A stretch of 64,000 nt of DNA from Incurvaria masculella (taxonomy: Eukaryota > Arthropoda > Insecta > Lepidoptera > Incurvariidae). The notes under the pieces are model-generated. The model had not been told where the DNA came from. It made no database searches and worked only from the letters and a program-made list of their open reading frames with translations. The stretch lies in NCBI GenBank assembly GCA_946894095.1, contig OX335641.1, positions 8,264,501 to 8,328,500 on the forward strand, in the 5' to 3' direction. Numbering within the stretch: position 1 is the stretch's first letter; every line of letters begins with the position of its first letter. Of this stretch, positions 34,401 through 46,764 are shown piece by piece. Both the position numbers and the translations under genes were made by a program.

Positions 34401-34713
34401 TTTTTAGGGTTCCGTACCCAAAGAGTGAAAACGGAACCCTATTACTAAGCCTCTGCTGTCCGTCCGACCGTCCGTCCGTCCGTCCTTCCGTCCGTCTGTC
34501 ACAGGGCTGTATATCATGAACCGTAATAGGTAGGCAGCTGAAATTTTCACAGAGTGTGTATTTATTTTGCCGCTATAACAACAAATAAAAGGTAAAATAA
34601 AAAAATAATAAAAATTAAAGGGGGGCCCATACAAAAAACCTGTTTTTGTGTTAAATCTTGTACGATGGTACGGAACCCTTCGTGTGCGAGTCAGAGCACT
34701 TGGCCGGTTTTTT
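34401..34713 (-). repeat. (ACGG)n-containing dispersed repeat (family G), minus-strand copy
   Basis: A full-length copy on the minus strand: it opens 'aaaaaaccggccaagtg', carries 'gggttccgtacc', 'tgtgaaaatttcagctgcc', a CGGA/ACGG run (plus-strand CCGT, 34458-34495) and closes with 'gggtacggaaccctaaaaa'. The copies at 46293, 57336/60716 and 61394 share this order. It is remembered as one of the commonest non-coding repeats in Lepidoptera, variously filed as SINE or microsatellite-associated element. Confidence 0.85.
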
Positions 34714-36240
34714 GAAGTGGCTGTCTAATTACTATATTCTGTTGGGTTGATTTTTGACTCTGAAAATACATGCATTAAGGTTGTTGCTTTTATTTCCAAT
34801 AAGTTAAAGCCATATAGTTCGTAACTGGGAGAAGTTTCTCTTTACCTCTCTACACTGGAGTAATCTGTAGGTTGCATTTGAAGAGATATAATATTTGTTT
34901 TGTTACCCTTATGTCAAAATATATTTTTAGTTTGACTTCCGGTCTACTTACCTGACCTACGTCAAATAATATATACATGCCTACATAGCGGACCGTGTAG
35001 AAGAGTTCCGCCAACATTCGATCTGTAAATTTGTTTTTCATATAAATTTCAGTATAAATTTTTAAGCTAACTTACTTTCAAAAGACTTAGATCACAGAGT
35101 TCCATTCCAAAAATCACAACGTACCCATTATTTTTAAGTCAATTGCAAAGACATACCTACGTATATACAACACCTGGTATGGATAATGAAACCCTTAATT
35201 TCCTAGTCTCCACTGTTTCAATTTAAAAGAAACAATTTCATTTTATTTTAAGGAGAAAGATCGTGGATGATCCACAATATCAACGCATCAATTCTGTAGA
35301 CGTATGTATTCGGCTTAGACTGCTGACAGGTAGGGTCACAGAATCATTAAGAGTAGCGAAACATCCTAAATTGACTGTGTTGCCAGGCGGTCATACATAC
35401 TACAATATACGGAAAAAGGCGTCCCAGTTCATCCCGTGGTACTTACAAACAACCCCTATTTGCCAAGTTATAAACTAGAAGCGCAACCGTAAGTCTGTAA
35501 TACCCAAAAGTAATGATTATAAAACATTTATTAACGCTATCCAGTAATTAACAAATGCGACTTGTCGAGTGATCACGGACTTACGAGCATCTTAAGAAAA
35601 TGTTACAGCGGTGTATAATGGTGGTGTTATATTTATGCGTTGGTGAAATTTAAGAAGGCGGCAAATTTACTTTGTTAATAAAAACAGATTTTCCCTTCGT
35701 CTGTATCAATTGCGTAATATTTTAGTACTGCATTAACCAGAGTTGAACCGACTATTTGGATTGAATTATTAGATATAGAAAAAAATACCCCCATTGCATT
35801 TATCATGTGACTACGGCAAAATGAATAGAGATGGTATTTTTAAATTTTAAAATAAATAAAGAGAAAATCCGGAAAAAAATGGAAATCCAAAAGTTATAGA
35901 AATCCGGTTACAAAGTAATGTACAAAAAAATTGTCTGAATCAGAAAATCGGATGTCAAAATTAGCTTTTAACCTTTGGTTTGAAAACATTTGGCGGTACC
36001 TCTTTTCTTTCCGTAAAGAAACCCATGAATATGTTAGGGCATTCTATCAACAGATATGTCGTTATGTCGCCACTCGCTTGTGCACGTGAAATATTCCCTC
36101 AGATCGAATATTCGCTTGCCAGGATTTTAAGAATAACTATAAACTTGAAAATGGAATAAAATGAATATCTAGAATAGCAAATCAATGACGAATAAAATGC
36201 ACTTACCTCTTTCTGCATTACAAGGACCGTCACATCAAGA
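34714..36240. other. Non-coding stretch
   Basis: AT-rich. A 71-codon open frame (35263-35478) starts at GTG and has no recognisable domain. Confidence 0.4.
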
Positions 36241-36500
36241 AATTTCAGCGACGCAAAAGAAAATTGGAGCAGGTCGATAAAGGCTTTAACTGCGATCGCA
36301 GGTTGTAAAGCGTCGCTCCAACACGTGGCGTGTCGTGGCGTCAGATAAGAGTGTTGCGCGGATTAGCGCGGGTAATGTGTAAGCACTAACGCGCAGGCTG
36401 TAAAGTTAATGATTCGTCGTAATCACAGTGTAAACAGGAGTGGGCTGTTAATGCCGCGGGGAGGCTGTCGAGGCCTGGCGTGGCATCACCAAGTAGATTC
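36241..36500. other. GC-rich island
   Basis: About 240 bp with alternating 'gcgtgtcgtggcgtcag' and 'gcgcggattagcgcgggtaa' phrases and no long frame. Candidate conserved non-coding or promoter-like DNA. Confidence 0.25.
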
Positions 36501-36639
36501 GCGTCTAGGCAGTATTTAGTCCAACAAAACTCATTTTGGCTGATTCCTGTGCCGTGCGTGTCACGTAAAGAAGCGAAATCTTTTAAAATTATTTCAACTG
36601 CCTGAGTGACACAGAGGTTCTAATGTTGTTTTTTTATGG

Positions 36640-36850
36640 GTCTGGAGATCGATGGGTAAAACCAACCTACTGTCGTGATATTAGCCCAGCCCGGATGCGG
36701 ATGGAAAACACGGACAATTTTCATTGCCACTTCGACCATTGTTAATTTAATGCAATGATACTACCCTTGGCGGGATAAACCCTACCACCTCGGAAACAAG
36801 GAAGAGGACCTAAAGTTTAACGTGGATTCAGAACCACGAACCACGAGTCC
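36640..36850 (+). repeat. Family A copy
   Basis: Contains 'gtgatattagccc', 'ggatggaaaacacggacaat', 'ttcattgccacttcgaccat', 'ttggcgggataaaccctacc' and 'aggaagaggacctaaagttt'. It aligns with 2790-2895 and, inverted in part, with 30215-30265. Confidence 0.65.
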
Positions 36851-37369
36851 CTTAGTAGGCTTAATACATGCACGGAAATAAATGCAGTGGGCCTAAATAT
36901 ATATTATTTTTGCGTGCCGGACCCAACATAGCATTGTCTACAGGATATAACATTTCGCGGATTGCTTGAGCATCTTATTAGTTTTAGTAGGTCACTTTGC
37001 ATAGAAATATGGCGTAAGAACAAACGTTCACCCGAACATATGTTCATAGCAATATATGCCTAGGTATATAGTGGCAACCACGGTAAGTTAGTATACAGGT
37101 TAAGGCAGCTTACTTTTACAGGTGACTTTAGCTCGACACTTAAGAAATAATAAGCGAACGCCATCTAAATCAGCTATTTTACTAAAGATCACACACTAAC
37201 GGGATTTAAAATTATTCCAATTTTAAATATCAAAATCGAAATAAAATTGTGAATCAAAATAAAAGCTAATTACTTTACCTGGAAAATCTAGAATATAGTG
37301 GACATCTAGACCAAACCTTTCTAATAACCGCAGGGCTCATAATATAGTGAGGCAATAAAAATCATGCAT
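36851..37369. other. Non-coding stretch up to the duplication
   Basis: Unremarkable AT-rich DNA. Identity with 48413 onward begins at 37370. Confidence 0.4.
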
Positions 37370-38650
37370 AGGGCTGCGACAGAAAGCTTCGCAGGAGATA
37401 ATAAAAATATCTGATAAACTGCTTCCCGGCTGGAGATAGCGGGCGTGTCACGAACACGTTGGCGGTAATAAAAACCTCTAAAACAATACAAATACTTTCT
37501 ACTTGGCTGCACTAATAGGATTTTCACTTTTACGACACACATCTTATCACTCCCAAAGGTAGCAAACAGTTCTATTTTCTCATTCGAAAACCACTCTTAA
37601 CACGACTGATTTAAATTTCATATCGCTCGAAGACTTTTCTAAATCAGTGGTACCATCTCTTCGCGATGAAAATGCACTCACTTGCTTTTGAAAATGCGTC
37701 GTGTGTCCAACGAGGTGAGTTCAAAATTGATCTTTAAATGAGATAGGGAAACGCTAGTGCAGAAAGGGGGGCACCGAGTAATCACGCCGAAAACTGAAGC
37801 AGTGAACTTTTATGCCCCCCTCACAATATGCGGGTAGGGCAGTAAATACGGTGCAATAAATAAAGCCGTAATACTCGTCAAACGTACGAGCAGACAGTTC
37901 GACGAACGAGCTGCTCGTTAGAGATTCAGTGGACAAGTGATTTTATATCGAGATGAATTTAGATGATTATAGCGCTTTGTTTAAAACACCGAAAGTCAAA
38001 CATGACGGGTATGTGGTCCACAGCCTTTCGGTAAGGGTATTCGAATTCAGCACCAGGATGTGTAAATCATAATATAATTACCGCTGAAATAAAGAACAAC
38101 TGTGGTTGGGTATGGAATACTTTAAGGTGATGTGGAGCGTTACATAAAATAGGAATGCAAAATAAGATGTGCCGAGGTCCTTCCTTTTATAAGTATTTGT
38201 GTAGTGTCAAAATTGTCTTACTAGGTGTGCTTTAGGAACAACTCGGCAAGCATTGCTTTATCTAATGGTTTGACACTTTCAACGCGCCGACACGTAAAGT
38301 GCCGTACTTATAGAGGCTTTTTCTTCAGAACCTTTACACTATTCTATTCATTTAGTAAGCTCGCAAGGCTCGTGACGCTTCGCCACACCTCCACCTGGTT
38401 AATATTACTCTACTGCATGCAAGACCGCCCGACGGGCGACCACTTCCGAGCTGCTCTGGAGGGCTCCTCACCACCCAGTTGAGCGCTCCCTTCAACCCGA
38501 CCTGCAGCAACAAGATGCCCAGCCTGCCGCTAGCTCATAGCGGCTCCAATGACCGGCAGTGATTCATGCCTGCCGAGAAGCCCTTATGCAAAAAGGGTAA
38601 CCCTATATGCCAGCACCTGTACCGACTCCTGAGATGCAGAAGACCCCACT
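37370..38650. other. Non-coding start of the duplicated unit
   Basis: No recognised gene. A GC-richer segment at about 38390-38650 precedes the SINE. The same sequence lies at 48413-49693. Confidence 0.4.
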
Positions 38651-38654
38651 GCTA

Positions 38655-38870
38655 AGGCTCGTGGCTCAGGGGTGCGGGGCCTTGTTTCTTATGCCAGAGG
38701 CCATAGGTTAAATCCCCAACCTATTCAGGTACCACTTTATATTATATCTATTTATAAATTGGATAAGTAAATTTCGTTCCGAATGCGATTTGTTTCATGG
38801 TTCGAGATCCATGTATAAGAAAAGATGGTCGAAGGGGTAATGAAAAATCGTCTTTTGTGAAGGGTACTTG
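38655..38870 (+). repeat. tRNA-headed SINE-like element
   Basis: The head (38657-38735) has an A-box-like TGGCTCAGGGG and a B-box-like GGTTAAATCC, then 'ggataagtaaatttcgttcc' and the family A phrase 'gatggtcgaaggggtaatga'. The copy at 61115 shows the same order, so the tRNA-like head and family A body are linked. It is not a functional tRNA because no acceptor stem forms. Confidence 0.6.
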
Positions 38871-38913
38871 ACCGTTATGCATCTCGATTCGTGATTTTTA
38901 TTGCCAAAACGAG

Positions 38914-38938
38914 ACGAGAATGATGACATCATTCTCGT
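38914..38938. repeat. Perfect palindrome, 12-bp arms, 1-bp spacer
   Basis: ACGAGAATGATG (38914-38925), A, then its exact complement (38927-38938). Recurs at 49957-49981. Confidence 0.9.
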
Positions 38939-39639
38939 TCACCTTCCACTTTGATTCACTGGTGACGATAAACAGATACATCATCCACGCCTCGCAAAAC
39001 TTCCCCGCGCTCTGCGTCGCCTGTAAGGAAAATTAAAGGGATTTCCTGCAGAGGAAGCGGCTACTAATGCAGGGGCGTGTCGCCCGCCGGGTCGCCGCTA
39101 CACTTTTATGATTTATTTCCTACGCCATTGTTTATGCTAATGTCTAGTCCCGCGCCGGCGACACCGACACGATGAGGGCTCTGGAGTGTTCTTCTGTAGC
39201 CGTTTCGTATATTTCCTGAAGCGAGATTTATGTGTGAATCTGGGTAATGCCTTCTTGGAAGAAAATATTGTTTCCTTTTTGGAAATGCTCTTACAACTGG
39301 TGTAGACAATTTTCTTGCGGACCACCATGGCATCATTGCTCTAGTAGAGGAAGGCAGGGCATTCAATGCAATTTCAGAATCGAATACACAAAAAACCTCG
39401 ATATATTCTTTTATTCTCCTAAGGCAACCAATCCTCGATGTGTCTTTGATTTACTATACTACTTTAACCCTATTCAGAATCCATACCACTGCATATATGC
39501 TGGACACACTTCTATTCTTGAAAGCGACAAAACATATACCTAAAATAACCTAGGCAACGACCACAACTTTAAAGTAAATAAGCACTGCAAGTTAGTAGAA
39601 GGGATAGTGAGAAAGCGGTTCCGGATCGCTCAAAACATT
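38939..39639. other. Non-coding stretch inside the duplicated unit
   Basis: Overlapping opposite-strand frames (39106-39543) over a GC-richer patch, none with a domain. Same at 49982-50682. Confidence 0.4.
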
Positions 39640-39830
39640 GAATGAACGATGGCCGAAGTGGCAATGAAAAATTGTCCGTATTTTCTATCCAGTTCAATGC
39701 AGCCGAGCAATCTGAGGAATTGTCATGAGGAAGAGGAAAGGCATAGCACTTAGTTCCCATAAGGTGAGTTGGGATAATGTCAAGAAATTGGTTTTAGGTA
39801 TTCATGTCCACTTACAGAATAAAATGTAGC
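39640..39830 (+). repeat. Family A copy
   Basis: 'acgatggccgaagtggcaat', 'aattgtccgtattttctatc' and 'cagttcaatgcagccgagca', then 'ggtattcatgtccacttaca'. Duplicated at 50683-50873. Confidence 0.6.
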
Positions 39831-42800
39831 CTGGCATCGTGCCCGAAAACGACTGCAATAACATTATATTTAAAATTGTGTGTCATTGAAAGATATTGTG
39901 CATCAGCACCATATCTTCAAAGTACATACACGCTACCGAGGTAGCGACCGACGCCGCCTCCTGCTCTACTTCTTATATATTAGTCCGTAAGTACTGTGAT
40001 AAAGAAGGACCGTAGAATAAATTAGCCATTAAATTAAAAAAAAAGGAAAAAGGAATTTAGCCTACATATGAAAATATTCCTTTATCATCGGCGCTGATGA
40101 AGGACGGCCGCGTGCCTCCGCTGAATGGCTAATCTGATATTCTGTCTAATATAACTAGGTGCACATTATTAATCTGCTAAGTTCTTTGACTAGATGGTTG
40201 GCGTCTGACATCTGGGATCCAAACGCCAAGAGTCTCTACAGCAAAGGCGACGATCGCGTAGTTCGAATGTACTGAACTAAAATTGTTATGTTTTAAACTT
40301 TCCGACTTTGCTGCGGGGCGTCGCGTAACCGGTCGCCCGAGAAGAGCCCTCCATGTGGCTTGAGAACGGATTTTTTCAGTTCCCTAGATAGTACTCGGAA
40401 CATTCTAAAAACACATTTGTTCCAGGGTTTTAAACTGGTTGAATCCGAAAAACATGTGCGTATAATATCGTTGTATACCGACGGGGATACCAACGCTGTA
40501 TGCTTTCGGAATATTAAGCCAAACTGAGCCGCAGTCTGCGTTACTGCTATGATAGTCTGCGGCCCGCAGACTATCATATCAGTAACTAATAAACTATGGC
40601 AATGCGCTAACTCAGTAGCATCAAGGAGTGTACTCGAAGACCGTAGGGTTATTCTGTAATATGTGCTGACTAAGAATAATATTACACAAAAGTGTGCAGG
40701 TGTATTACCAATACATAATCACCTAGGGAGAAAATGTAACAAGCAGTCAGCGGAAATTAAGCTAAACTCCATTCGAAGCATGGCACGAATAGCCAATATA
40801 GGAATGATTATTTTTCGCTATTCAATGTGCCAAGAGTTGTGGTCAGTTTAATGCTATAGAAAAATAGTTAGCTAGAAAAATGTGCCCTTTCGTTCATAAA
40901 CTCAACTCGACTACCCTCACGGAGCGATTGAAGGCAACGCTGGTGTTCACGAAGCCTTCCGAGCATCGACATCTTCCGAGTGACAGTCGTTCGTTACTAC
41001 TCTTTCGGCAGCGAGATTCAATTAGAGCGTACGTTTGTGCTGTTGCAATAAAAGCTTTACTGCCTTCCAGTGGCGTGTCCTACCACGCTACCTGCGCTAT
41101 ACTACATCCGCCATCCTAATGACGAAAATGTTCTTCAATCGAATTCAATGAATCATACCGCAAATACCCCTTAAATGGGTGAAAACTATAAAGTGTCAAT
41201 TTTATTCCCTATGGCAATCTGCGTTATTTTAAATGAATTTGTTGATTTTGTGAGCGACATGCGGCAAAACCCTTAGTTTTAAAATAACGTTTATACCCAT
41301 TCCAGCTGTTTGCGTTACAGACGTTATGTCCTTGTTTGTTTCCAAATGATTCCTAGAGGAATATTGGTTTTCCAATGTTTAAACCTAGCTTACGTTATTT
41401 TTCTTCGATTATTCAGTTAGTTAGGGAGATCACAGAAGTGTGTCATTTTATGGCGAGTTTTGTGGGCTATGGCTATTAATATTACTTTTTAAAAAGCTAT
41501 TTGTTTCCACGGAATCACCTGCGTTATATTCCGGCAAAAAAAAAAGTAATTTTCTCTAGGCTACTCAAATGTTTAACCCCACTTATTTAGCTTAACGGTA
41601 AGTAGCCCATAGTTGACTATAATAATCAAGTTAGTAAAGACTTCCTTTCCTTGGAAAGTTCCTTCGAAAAAATAATCTGAAATGTCATGAAAATTGCCGA
41701 TCCATTAACATTCCATATAAACTGTAGCCGGCCGGAGTTGCGTGAATCTATCAAATGACTGTCCACAGCTTACCACCGGCTAACTAAGTAGTTCACTATT
41801 TACGACGCAGGCGTATAAATCGTAGCCATGTCAGTAATTGTTGTCGTATTTCTACTCAAACAAATAAATAGGGCTCTGTTAAAAGCCAACAAGGATATTG
41901 ATTTTATATTTGCTCCAGAATTAACTAGTTAAGAAATAAAATAAAACGGTCGAAACATTGCCACGACAAAAAATATTACAATTATTTCAAATATCTTACT
42001 GTTAATCATGTACATATACATCCAGCCCCATTTTTTTTCTCATAAATGGTGGTTTTAGAATCTCGCATCGTCTAGACCCGGTGTTAAATTGTATTAGTTG
42101 CCTCACACTGAAGACAGCCTTCAGCTAGTATTGTCTGTGCGCCCGTGACCGATCAGCGCTGTGCACACACAGGCCAAGTAACACGGTTTTAGATTGAATT
42201 GGATTCGCGGAAAGCTTAAACTATAAAATTTATATTGAGTGGAAACAACAATAAACAATATTTATTAATATGGTTTAAATATCGAAATTAAGGCTTATTT
42301 TTCAAATCGGTGGATAGCCCTTTCAAATATCAGTGTAATTTAAAGTGTATATATTTGGGACTGTGCTCGACTGTCCAGAATTTTATCGTTTTTTTAATGA
42401 ATTCCGAGATATGTTGAAATCATCTTAAAGATACTGGAATTTTTTTGCAGATTTATTGATTAAGATTTACTTATTAATGCCAACACTGCTAGGCACATAT
42501 TTTAATTTTTATTTAAAAAACTAATTTTGGCAGCATTAATGTTCGCTTCTTATGGTTTGTTGTTATTGGCGAATAAGAAACAATTATGGATCTATCTAGA
42601 AGGTTCGAAACAAAAACAAAATAGTGTTAAGCCCAGTAAAAGGCCCGGCCACTCGGACAGATTTTTATGAAAGACGGCCGCGACTTTCACTGTTGCCGAC
42701 ACGTGTCGTCGTGTCGTGCGTCGTGTCGTGCGTCTGTTTTTTCGAACAAAAAAAACACGTGCAGACATAGATATTTATTGTTTGTTATTAAATCCCAAAT

Positions 42801-43196
42801 ATCAAGTAAATTGGAACAATGGTTTTCAAATGATTAGTAAACTACGTTTGTATGGGGAGCGTAATTTTCTGATGCTTACGGGCCCACCTCAAGATGCACA
42901 AATCCAGTGACAACAAGAAAATATTGTGAAACATTCGCACGTTTAGTTTTAATACTATTATTTCAATCATGAACTATCACAGTGCCCTGAATACTTAGTT
43001 ACTTACAATACTAAGAGCAAGTTAGATTAATGAGAAAAATGTATGTCTTATCAGAAATAATGATGTATAGTTGATTCCAGTTACTGACATCATCTGTATC
43101 GTAGGCATATAGACCTATTAATTTTCCGATCTGTTAAAATGTATAACCAAAGATATTATGTAATCGCACATCACAGCAAACATTTTAAGATAAAAT
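39831..43196. other. Non-coding stretch inside the duplicated unit
   Basis: No domain-bearing frame. Between 41215 and 41540 the motif GCGTTAT/ACGTTAT recurs five or six times at irregular spacing, without a clear unit. Two 'gtcgtgtcgtgcgtc' type repeats lie near 42705-42735. Same at 50874-54239. Confidence 0.4.
40549..40577. repeat. Perfect palindrome, 14-bp arms, 1-bp spacer
   Basis: ATGATAGTCTGCGG (40549-40562), C, then its exact complement (40564-40577). Confidence 0.95.
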
Positions 43197-43477
43197 TTAA
43201 CAAAAAAAATAACCGACTTCAAAGAAAAAGCACTAAAAAGTAAAAAATAATGTTCATTTTTGTAGTTACGATTTCTGTTATTTTTTGAGTCGGCGTAAGC
43301 CGGGCACGCGCTGCGCCAATCAAGAGAACCTAACCTAAACTAACCTAACCTAACCTAACCTAACTTAACCTTGGCTGACACCGACTCAAAAAATAACAGA
43401 AATCGTAACTACAAAAATGAACATTATTTTTTACTTTTTAGTGCTTTTTCTTTGAAGTCGGTTATTTTTTTTGTTAA
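43197..43477. repeat. 97-bp perfect inverted repeat with telomere-type loop
   Basis: 43197-43293 is the exact reverse complement of 43381-43477, 97 of 97 bases. The 87-base loop contains about eight units of CCTAA (43329-43370), some mutated. It recurs unchanged at 54240-54520. Confidence 0.97.
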
Positions 43478-43847
43478 TTTTTTTTTAATTTGTTAATGTT
43501 TAGTGAATCTTAAGTACACTTACTAATTTGAACACGTCCTTTCCAATAAAAAAAGAATCACCGAAATCGGTTGGCGTTATATTGAGTTATTCGTCCATTT
43601 GTCGCGCACATCTTAATAAAAATTTAAGACTTTTATGATTTTCTCATGGATATCATTGTCAGAACTTAACCAAATTAAAATGGGACCACTTGGGAAGCAC
43701 TAGCTATCATTTAAAAAAATAATCATCAAAATCTGTTCGCCCAGGAAAAAGTTATGAGGTAACAAACATAAAAAAAAAACAAAAAAAAACAAAAAAAAAA
43801 AACATACAGACGAATTGATAACCTCCTCCTTTTTTTGAAGTCGGTTA
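43210..43847. mobile_element. Non-autonomous element bounded by 'taaccgacttcaaa' ends
   Basis: TAACCGACTTCAAA at 43210 and its complement TTTGAAGTCGGTTA ending at 43847 could be terminal inverted repeats of a ~638-bp element. The 3' flank 'ataacctcctccttttttt' belongs to the same end and is seen again at 2139. Because the inner hairpin also ends in this motif (43453-43466), the object may instead be two nested or adjacent copies. Confidence 0.5.
43329..43370 (+). repeat. Interstitial telomere-type repeat (CCTAA)n
   Basis: About eight units of CCTAA with two altered ones. The complementary TTAGG is the canonical insect telomere repeat. A second copy lies at 54372-54413. Its place in a hairpin loop suggests transport by the element; a chromosome-fusion scar is less likely. 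Confidence 0.85.
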
Positions 43848-45600
43848 AAAAACAGTAAAATGTTTCTATTTTTATTATTGCCTCCAGCAGTCTCCGAGAA
43901 CGTACAGTGCTCTTACAGTCATATTAACCAACGAGTTTAAATAGATCTCAGTTCACATGAAAATTTTACTTCGAACATCTCATTACCGTTGGAGTTCCTC
44001 CATTATCTTTCTTTTTTCTTTTCGCTTTTGAAGGTTTAATATTACAATTTCAACCCTGCCGACTCCCACACGTCATTAACTTTTCATCAAACATGGGACC
44101 GAGACAAAACAAAAACAAGGGACTTCCAACCATCCCATTACCTAAGCGCTATCGACAAAGCACTCGCTCATTTTTACGCCCATTTCCGTTCAGCAAACCA
44201 TAATTTTTTTGTCGCTTGCTCCGATGTTTTTATTGTAATGTTACGCATACGATGTTTATGAAAAATATGCGTTTTTTCGTATTTCCCGATCCTGTCCGCA
44301 CCGTGATCGTGGAGCGAATGACGATTTTAAAATAATTTAAACATTCATGGATTTTGCTCACATGAAACGACATTCTTGAGATATCATGCGGATTTTTTAA
44401 CATATTTTCATCGACTCTTGAAGGTAGTGCCGCCTATCCTTCTCCACTCAAGGCGGCTTGTAGTCGGAGGCCGGTGCGCCTGGTATACTGATGTGCCGTC
44501 ATTTGTTTGAATAACTGTCGTTTAGGTTGCGCAGACCATATTTTGCTATCAGAAAAAGGTTTGGGGACATAATGGAACATTATGGCTGCAGAGCGACAAT
44601 AGAGAATCGAGATTTTTGATACTTCTGCAATGTGGAAAGTTATCGATCGAATCACACAGATCGGGTAGAAAACAGTAGGATGGCAGCTTGAAAAATAGTG
44701 CATTTTGGCTGACCTGGTCAAACGGTTTCGCTAAATCTAGGCCCTCATTACCTATCTCATATGAGACGAATAAAAGGAAGTTCCCAATAGATCAAATCGG
44801 ACCCATTATGCCGGGAAGTCACGACATTTTTGGTCACGATAAGGTAAATGGCTGAATCTGGGTTTACATGTTAGAGACCAACCCTCTGATGCTAAATAGG
44901 TCTGTCAACCTGCGCCAAGTTGTTGCGTTATCTAGATTGGCTATATAATAAAAAAGATGTTGGCATGTACCTGCTGATGAATATACTGATTGCCTAGAAA
45001 TATTGACACCTATTAATTATGCAACAAAAACAAGTCGGTTTTTTAAATAAAATCCTTAAATATAAATAATGGTATATCTGTAACCTAAATCGCCTATAAC
45101 TACGAAATGCAACCAACGATTTGTTCAGTTTTGGTATTGCCAAGCAAGTATGTACTGATACTTTCATGCTATTTTCATGCATGCTTTTACTAACAACTTG
45201 TTAAATTGTTGGGCCCCAAACTCACTAACATTTCTTTATTTGATTGCAAACTTTAAAAAAATATATTGAATTAATAAAGTTTGGATTAAACTATTCCAAT
45301 CATCTTTCTTTTCCTAAGATTTAAATTATTACCTGACATTATTTGGCATCTTATTTTAGTCTGTGATTAGTGAATTGCAATTAGAGAGTAAATAATATCT
45401 AGTTAATATTTTAAGTGAACGAAATCTAAATTTCAAAGCTTCACAAAGGGTTTTTTTAAAATAATTTGAAGCAAGAAAAGTTTACATTTTCAGAATTAAT
45501 TATACTGCGTCATAATGGTGGGATCGCTGATTATCCTAAAATAAATGGAAATCGTGAATACATCGAAAACTTAGAAGTGATTAAACACATAAGTAATATC
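43848..45600. other. Non-coding stretch inside the duplicated unit
   Basis: AT-rich; nothing identified. Same at 54891-56643. Confidence 0.4.
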
Positions 45601-45860
45601 AATTTGGAGGAATGATGCAGAACGCTCCTAGCTTCACGTCGCCACCGAATATTCGTCGAGTCAGTCACGCGTCAAAAAATCGCTCAGGGTTGCCAGTGCG
45701 CTCGCACCCACGAATAATGATGTCGGCTGATATTTTTATATTTGCCACAATAAAGGATTCGCGGTAGGCTTGCTCGCCGCGGGCTGATCATCCATCAAAA
45801 TGCAAAACATTCACCGTATACAAATGTCGCCGCATTCATTTGAGGGTGAGTAATTTTGGA
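45601..45860 (+). other. GC-rich island with a possible first coding exon
   Basis: The island contains TCAGT (45661-45665), the arthropod initiator consensus. Then an ATG at 45800 in good context (CAAAATG) opens 15 codons running into 'gagggtgagt', a strong splice-donor match at 45846. Unspliced, the frame stops three codons later. The peptide is not recognised. It may be a host 5' exon and promoter, an upstream ORF, or chance. Confidence 0.25.
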
Positions 45861-46292
45861 GATGTTTTCTATTGAGTAATATTTATGGTTCAAGACCGGC
45901 AAGTCTAGGGTTCATTAATATCAAACATGACAAATAGGTAATGGTTTGACTGCGACCATCCAAATTAGAATGTCGAAACAATGAGTTACTGATCAAGAGT
46001 TTTTTTTATTACACATACACACACATGTTTAGATCAAAGTTAATTTATTTGAACAAATAAAAAAACATTCAATATTAATTGTAATTACGAAGACTGTATC
46101 TGGTATTCCGAGTGCCATATCCGTCCGTCCGTCTGAACACTACAGCCGTTAACTTTATTATTGTTCAACCGTAACCTCGTAAACGCAGCAAAGATATTGC
46201 AAGTAAATCTATAGTTGAGTCAGTAATTCAGAATACAAACAATGTGCCATTCAAAAACCTTTTATTTCTCATCATTGTCGAGACTTAGAAAA

Positions 46293-46490
46293 ACCGGCCA
46301 AGTCCGAGTCGAACTGGCACACAAAGGGTTCCGTACCATCCTACATTATTTAACACCAAAAAATTATGTATTTTTTTTGTATGGGGGCCCCCTTTGATTT
46401 TTATTATTCTTTCAATTTAAATATTTGTTGTGCAAATATGTACAAAATATATAGACACTCTGTGAAAATTTCAGCTGCCTACCTATTACG
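46293..46490 (+). repeat. Family G repeat, 5' part, cut by the LINE
   Basis: Opens 'aaaaaccggccaagtccgag' and runs through 'gggttccgtaccatcc' to 'ctgcctacctattacg', where the LINE begins. The missing 3' part is found beyond the second LINE copy at 60716-60816. The counterpart is at 57336-57533. Confidence 0.85.
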
Positions 46491-46764
46491 TGTATTCGTC
46501 AAGCAGAGTAGACGCATCAACTGTTCACAAGAAAATTAAAATCCACAAAAACATCACGCGCATTTGTCCTGCTCGCACTTGGCATTTACGGCGCGGGAAA
46601 GGTGAGACAACTACTTTTCTCCACTTCATCTGTATTGGCGCGTGCCCGTGCGACACAATTCGACTCTCAGCACGGGACCACTTCGCAACCGGAATTGTGC
46701 ATGCGCCTGGCACAACCATCATGTTCCTCAATAATTTGATATCTACCCTACACGTTACATAGTG

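Noticed and set aside
43329..43370. Chromosome-fusion scar from telomere-type repeat
   Set aside because: Only about eight degenerate units, confined to the loop of a mobile hairpin.
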